Below the pieces are notes generated by a model that was given only the letters and a program-made list of their open reading frames with translations, did not search any database and was not told the origin of the DNA. The position numbers and the translations under genes were made by a program. A stretch of DNA of 47,077 nucleotides from a virus. How positions within the stretch are numbered: position 1 is the stretch's first letter; each line of letters begins with the position of its first letter. The stretch lies in IMG/VR virus record IMGVR_UViG_3300035659_000029, positions 1 to 47,077 of that record. One strand, written 5' to 3'. Of the stretch, positions 42,957 through 47,077 are shown in pieces.

Positions 42957-45112
42957 ACAAAAACCAGTATAGACAAGCACCTGTAGATGTAATTGCACCA
43001 GATGCAGTTATTTATATAGACGGTAGCAGGACTATATCTCTCAAAGGATTTGATGATAAAAATAATGATACAAATGTTGCTGTTGATTTTATGATGTTTG
43101 TCAATAGCATATCTGTATCAAAAGGCGTTGATAGCGTGCCTGGTCAAGCAACTATAACTGTTAGATCGCCGAGACACATGTTTGAAGGTTTTTATGGCAG
43201 TATTAAAGATGCATTATCTACTATGGTAGAGATAGAAATATACATGAAAGGCAGATTTCTATTAGAAGGAGAACCTCAGTATTATCCAACATTCTGGGGA
43301 ATGATTAGCAACTTATCTGAAAGTACTAGCGCTGGAGATTTTGTATCTGTCACAATTACATGTCAAGACATGATGAGATGGCTACAAGTCACAAAAGTGA
43401 ATGTTCAACCATCAGCATATAATTCAGGCATACCCATTGACATTAACGGACAAGTATTATCAAAAGGCATGATTGCATTTTCATCTTATTTTGTAAGCTT
43501 AAGCATGCCGGGCGTTATTAATGCTTTATTGACATTGTCCACAGGTGATGGATTTTTAGAATTATTAAATTTGGCAGATAGAGATAAAGCATTTGATAAA
43601 GCAATAAATGAAATTAGTCAACAAAGTAGTACTGATGCAGATAAAATTGATACTTTAAGAAAGTTTACTGATCAAACAATAAAAAAATGGAATGAAAAAT
43701 TTAAAGAGATAAGCTCTGCGTTGTATATTTTTGCATATCAAGGTCCTGGTGAGATAAATGTAAATGGTGTTCGAGATATCATAGTTGATCTTAATCAATA
43801 TAAATACATTTACGGTATGAGAAAAGTAACTAATGCTAAAACGCACTTAGAAGTCGAACAACCATGGATAGATGTATCTAAATTATATCCTAAAGGCGCT
43901 GCTGAGTTTAATGCGCAAGAAGCTCCAATATTTGAATCTAATTTACAAAATAGACTTGATGTTGCAAATGAAGTTAAAGATCAATTACATTTTGAATTCT
44001 ATCAAGATGTTGATGGCACAATTGTATTAAAGCCGCAGTTTTATAATATGGATACTCGTGAAAATCCTGTTTATGTAATTGAAGATATTGATATTGAAAG
44101 CATTAATGAAATTGATGATGAATCAGCTGTTATAACTCGAGTTGATGTAACGGGTGTTACTGTGACTGGTCAAAACAATACTGGTGGCGGTGATGATGCT
44201 AATGCATATTATGGTTTTGCTATTGATAAAGATAAATTGCAAAAATATGGATTACGATCAGAAGTTATTAAAACAAATTTTATAACTAGTCAGGATGAAG
44301 CTTTTCAATATGCTCATCGTGAATTAGCTAGAAGAAATAGTTTAGTAGATAATACTTCATTGACTATTCAAGGCAGACCAGAATTAAAATTAGGATATCC
44401 TGTGTTCATTAGAAGTAAAGACATGTTTGGATATATTACAGCAATAGATCATGATTTTACGTTTGGTGAGACATTTTCTACTAGACTATCTTTAACTGCA
44501 ATTAGAAAAAGAAAAATAAATAATTTCGGACAAATTCTTAAAAATTTATTAATTGAAGTAACTGGTACTGACTCAGTTCAGACAAACATTATAGGAAAAG
44601 ATACAATTCATGATCAAGATAATCCTTTAAATAATGTTGCAACATTGTGTAATCCATCATCAATTTCAAAATTTGCTGTTGAAAGACCAGATTATAGATT
44701 TAAATCAATTGATGACATATTAAAATATCAGGGTACTTTTAGATATATCTACGATGAAGCAAAGCAACAGGGTTATGATCCAAGATTATTTCAACAAGTC
44801 ACTGATAATGAGGGTTATGAGTTAAAAGGTAATGGTTATCCATTTGCAAAGGATTTAAAATTAAGTGAAGATCTTAAAATTATTATTAAGTCTTCTACTG
44901 GAACTTCAGGCGCAGAAATAGCATCATCAATGACATTGTCAACTACTACTGGCGAACAAAATTCAATAAGATTTCAACAACCATTAACTTTAGATCAAAT
45001 TGAAAATGTATCAATTATTTCAAATAGATCAAAATCAGTTATTGCTGCAAAAATGACGCCATCAAGTCAATCAAGTGATGTTGTTAAATTGCAGACCAAT
45101 AAGGAGCCATAA
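42953..45112 (+). CDS. Baseplate hub protein (gp27/gpD-like)
   Basis: 719 residues, ATGA overlap upstream. The N-terminal barrel (DFMMFVNSISVSKGVDSVPG, QATITVRSPRHMF, VEIEIYMKGRF, FWGMISNLSES, FVSVTITCQDMMRWL) is the hub D1-type fold. A large helical insertion at about 180-260 follows. Then comes the second barrel pair (VKDQLHFEFYQDVDGTIVLK, AHRELARRNSLVDNTSLTIQ, LKLGYPVFIRSKDMFGYITA, HDFTFGETFSTRLSLTAIRK), as in gp27/gpD. The C-terminal ~200 residues contain FRYIYDEAKQQGYDPRLFQQ, a helical piece that is probably not part of the core hub. It seats the spike encoded next. Confidence 0.82.
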   Translation: MNKNQYRQAPVDVIAPDAVIYIDGSRTISLKGFDDKNNDTNVAVDFMMFVNSISVSKGVDSVPGQATITVRSPRHMFEGFYGSIKDALSTMVEIEIYMKGRFLLEGEPQYYPTFWGMISNLSESTSAGDFVSVTITCQDMMRWLQVTKVNVQPSAYNSGIPIDINGQVLSKGMIAFSSYFVSLSMPGVINALLTLSTGDGFLELLNLADRDKAFDKAINEISQQSSTDADKIDTLRKFTDQTIKKWNEKFKEISSALYIFAYQGPGEINVNGVRDIIVDLNQYKYIYGMRKVTNAKTHLEVEQPWIDVSKLYPKGAAEFNAQEAPIFESNLQNRLDVANEVKDQLHFEFYQDVDGTIVLKPQFYNMDTRENPVYVIEDIDIESINEIDDESAVITRVDVTGVTVTGQNNTGGGDDANAYYGFAIDKDKLQKYGLRSEVIKTNFITSQDEAFQYAHRELARRNSLVDNTSLTIQGRPELKLGYPVFIRSKDMFGYITAIDHDFTFGETFSTRLSLTAIRKRKINNFGQILKNLLIEVTGTDSVQTNIIGKDTIHDQDNPLNNVATLCNPSSISKFAVERPDYRFKSIDDILKYQGTFRYIYDEAKQQGYDPRLFQQVTDNEGYELKGNGYPFAKDLKLSEDLKIIIKSSTGTSGAEIASSMTLSTTTGEQNSIRFQQPLTLDQIENVSIISNRSKSVIAAKMTPSSQSSDVVKLQTNKEP

Positions 45113-47077
45113 TGCCAAATAAAGCTTTTATTCAACGTCATGAAGATCCTTCATTCAATCAATTTGTAGATTTTTATAAGTTTCTACAAATAGGTCGTAT
45201 TGTAAGGGTTGACAATGAACGTAATAAAGTTGATATTCAATTTGGGTCCAATCCAGTCTTATCTAAAGACATTCCAATAACAAATCCGTTTTTTACAGGC
45301 AGAGCTTTTATCGGTGGTATGCCTGAAACTGGATCATTAGTCATTTGCGGATTTGTAAAATTAACAAATAAGACAGGCATGCCTCTAATTATAGGTTATT
45401 TGGATAATGAATATTTTAGATCAATGAATTATGTTTACAATAATGGTAAAACATCTAGTGACGTAAAAGAGATAAATGGAATTCATGATAAAGTAGGATG
45501 GAATATTGTACGATTAAAGAAACGAAAACAATATCCTGGTGATGTAGGTCTTGAATCAACACATGGTTCAGAAATATTTCTTGACGACAATATAATGATA
45601 TCTGATTCAAAGCTAAATGAAATAATTCTTTCAAGTGCTGACAGAACAATTCGTTTTAATTCAATAAATAATCATTTGTATACTAATGCTGCTAGAATAT
45701 TAAATGGTCTTATCATACGACCGTTTGCTCCAACTGTCGATCCAGTGATAATGGACAATGGTTTGCCATTATATATAGTTACAGATGGGCCAACAATAGA
45801 TAAAAATGGTAGAGCCTTTACTGAAGTACGAACTGAAGTAAGAGAGATTGCAAATGCTATATTAGATGTAGTTGAGTCTTATGATTCAAAAGATTTTGCT
45901 GACAGTACATCTAAAGGTCGATTATTAGTAAGTGAAATGCTTGGAACATTAGTTGGTAATGAAAAACAACAAATGGAAAAGTATGGAAAAGTTTTAAGAC
46001 CACAGATTTTTACAGGAGATAAAGTGTCAATTGATGATATTGTGTGCAAGCCAAATGAATTTTATAATTTGGCGTCTGCTTATCAATTGAAATTTGCTAG
46101 TGGCACAAAATTTGATGTTGATAAAGAAGGGCATGCATTTATTCATTTAGCAGGTTCATCAACATCACATCCATTAGGTGCAAATAGGTCATTAGAATTT
46201 GCAGCTGACGGCAGTATAAGATTGTATATTGGCAAAAGCAATGTTGGTGAAAAATCAATAGAATTGAATACTACTGGAAAAGTAGTAATGAATTTTGGGT
46301 TTGATTCTGAATCTATGAAAAGTTGTGAATGGAATTTAGATCGAGCATTGTATATAAATGTAAAAGCACCTGATAAGTCTGGGTTTGCAAAGTATGAAAC
46401 TTATGCAGGTAATGCTTATGAGCATGTTGCAGGTGACAAGACTGTTGAAGTTGATGGATCATATCATCTGTTAGTTAAAGGAAAAATTCAAGAAGATATT
46501 TTGGGTGTTAAAGCTGAGAATTATGTAAATGATAAGATGACCAATTATGGTGGTAATTATCAAGAGATTGTTGTAAAGCAAAAACAAAGTAAATACGGTA
46601 AAGGTGTAAAAACAGATATAGCAAAAGATGGTGATGAATTAACAATTATTGAGGGTGATAAAAAGGAAACTCTAACTTTAGGGAATAAAGAAGTAAAGTT
46701 AGTTTCTGGTGATAGTAAAGAAACATTGATGCTGGGTAATAAAGAAGTAAGTTTGACTAATGGTAATAGTAAAGAAACATTGTTAAAGGGAAATATAGAA
46801 GAAAGCATTACATTAGGTGATCATAAGATAGATGTAAAGACAGGAAATATGACTGAGACAATAAAATCAGGTGATAGTAAAGAAGCTATAACTTCCGGTA
46901 AAAAATCTATTAATATAAAGACTGGTGATTTTGAAGTAGTAATAACGAGTGGCAATATTACAATAAAAACTACGACCGGTACTGTTAATATGAGTTCAAA
47001 GACGCAAAAGGTCACGATCAATGGGATGACTGCAGTGGAAATAATTAGCGCTACAAAGGTGACAGTAAATGCACCCA
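45112..47077 (+). CDS. Baseplate spike/needle protein (gp5-like; 3' truncated)
   Basis: Starts at ATG 45112, overlapping the hub stop as TAATG with AAGGAG upstream, and stays open to the right edge (655 codons visible). Residues about 20-110 form an OB-fold pattern (LQIGRIVRVDNERNKVDIQF, ITNPFFTGRAFIGGMPETGS, LVICGFVK, MPLIIGYLDN). A central part includes YPGDVGLESTHGSEIFLDDN. The C-terminal region has short repeats in steps of about 8 residues (GDKKETLTLGNKEVKLVSG, GDSKETLMLGNKEVSLTNG), the triple-stranded beta-helix of membrane-piercing needles. No lysozyme domain is seen in the visible part. The tip lies outside the window. Confidence 0.82.
   Translation, partial: MPNKAFIQRHEDPSFNQFVDFYKFLQIGRIVRVDNERNKVDIQFGSNPVLSKDIPITNPFFTGRAFIGGMPETGSLVICGFVKLTNKTGMPLIIGYLDNEYFRSMNYVYNNGKTSSDVKEINGIHDKVGWNIVRLKKRKQYPGDVGLESTHGSEIFLDDNIMISDSKLNEIILSSADRTIRFNSINNHLYTNAARILNGLIIRPFAPTVDPVIMDNGLPLYIVTDGPTIDKNGRAFTEVRTEVREIANAILDVVESYDSKDFADSTSKGRLLVSEMLGTLVGNEKQQMEKYGKVLRPQIFTGDKVSIDDIVCKPNEFYNLASAYQLKFASGTKFDVDKEGHAFIHLAGSSTSHPLGANRSLEFAADGSIRLYIGKSNVGEKSIELNTTGKVVMNFGFDSESMKSCEWNLDRALYINVKAPDKSGFAKYETYAGNAYEHVAGDKTVEVDGSYHLLVKGKIQEDILGVKAENYVNDKMTNYGGNYQEIVVKQKQSKYGKGVKTDIAKDGDELTIIEGDKKETLTLGNKEVKLVSGDSKETLMLGNKEVSLTNGNSKETLLKGNIEESITLGDHKIDVKTGNMTETIKSGDSKEAITSGKKSINIKTGDFEVVITSGNITIKTTTGTVNMSSKTQKVTINGMTAVEIISATKVTVNAP

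Overview
The window is about 47 kb of very AT-rich, tightly packed DNA. Every supported gene is on the + strand, intergenic gaps are short, and many neighbours overlap as ATGA or TAATG. The gene content is the virion module of a large contractile-tailed (myovirus) bacteriophage: sheath, tube, tail chaperones, tape measure, gp27-like hub and gp5-like spike, together with very long fibres. The host cannot be read from the sequence. Size, composition and the load of selfish elements suggest a large or jumbo phage genome or a metagenomic contig of one.

Layout. (1) 1-9881, fibre and decoration module: a proline-free collagen-like fibre (5' truncated), a LamG-type fibre protein, a fibre with a GH114/spherulin-4-like barrel, and a 1472-residue polypeptide that strings together four glycosyltransferase modules and a C-terminal methyltransferase. 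(2) 9963-13885, small beta-rich structural proteins. One of them is broken into two genes by a split intein, and its C-terminal half also carries a complete cis mini-intein. (3) 13961-25928, neck, connector and tail-completion genes mixed with homing endonucleases, a pyrophosphatase-like domain protein, a HAD phosphatase and an actin-like ATPase. (4) 26194-31007, a 1499-residue fibre-like protein and a small Cys-motif protein. (5) 31046-34768, sheath and tube, ending at a strong hairpin terminator. (6) 34769-36353, a gene remnant and a TnpB-like RuvC nuclease. (7) 36378-47077, three tail-assembly chaperone paralogues, tape measure, two paralogous hub-proximal proteins, hub and spike (3' truncated).

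How it fits together. The structural genes would build a contractile tail with adhesive fibres. The glycosyltransferase/methyltransferase polypeptide next to Thr-rich collagen-like fibres suggests that the phage may glycosylate its own virion. Into this module at least seven selfish or ex-selfish pieces have inserted: a split intein, a mini-intein, four free-standing homing-endonuclease genes (one with its catalytic core deleted) and a TnpB-like gene.

The most striking system is at 11606-13885. The N-extein gene ends in a 32-residue N-intein; a decayed Vsr-like endonuclease gene fills the break; the next gene starts with a 130-residue C-intein and then contains a second intein. Both trans- and cis-splicing are therefore predicted before one structural protein of about 301 residues exists. 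The endonuclease gene just downstream (13961) has a predicted RNA hairpin covering its Shine-Dalgarno sequence.
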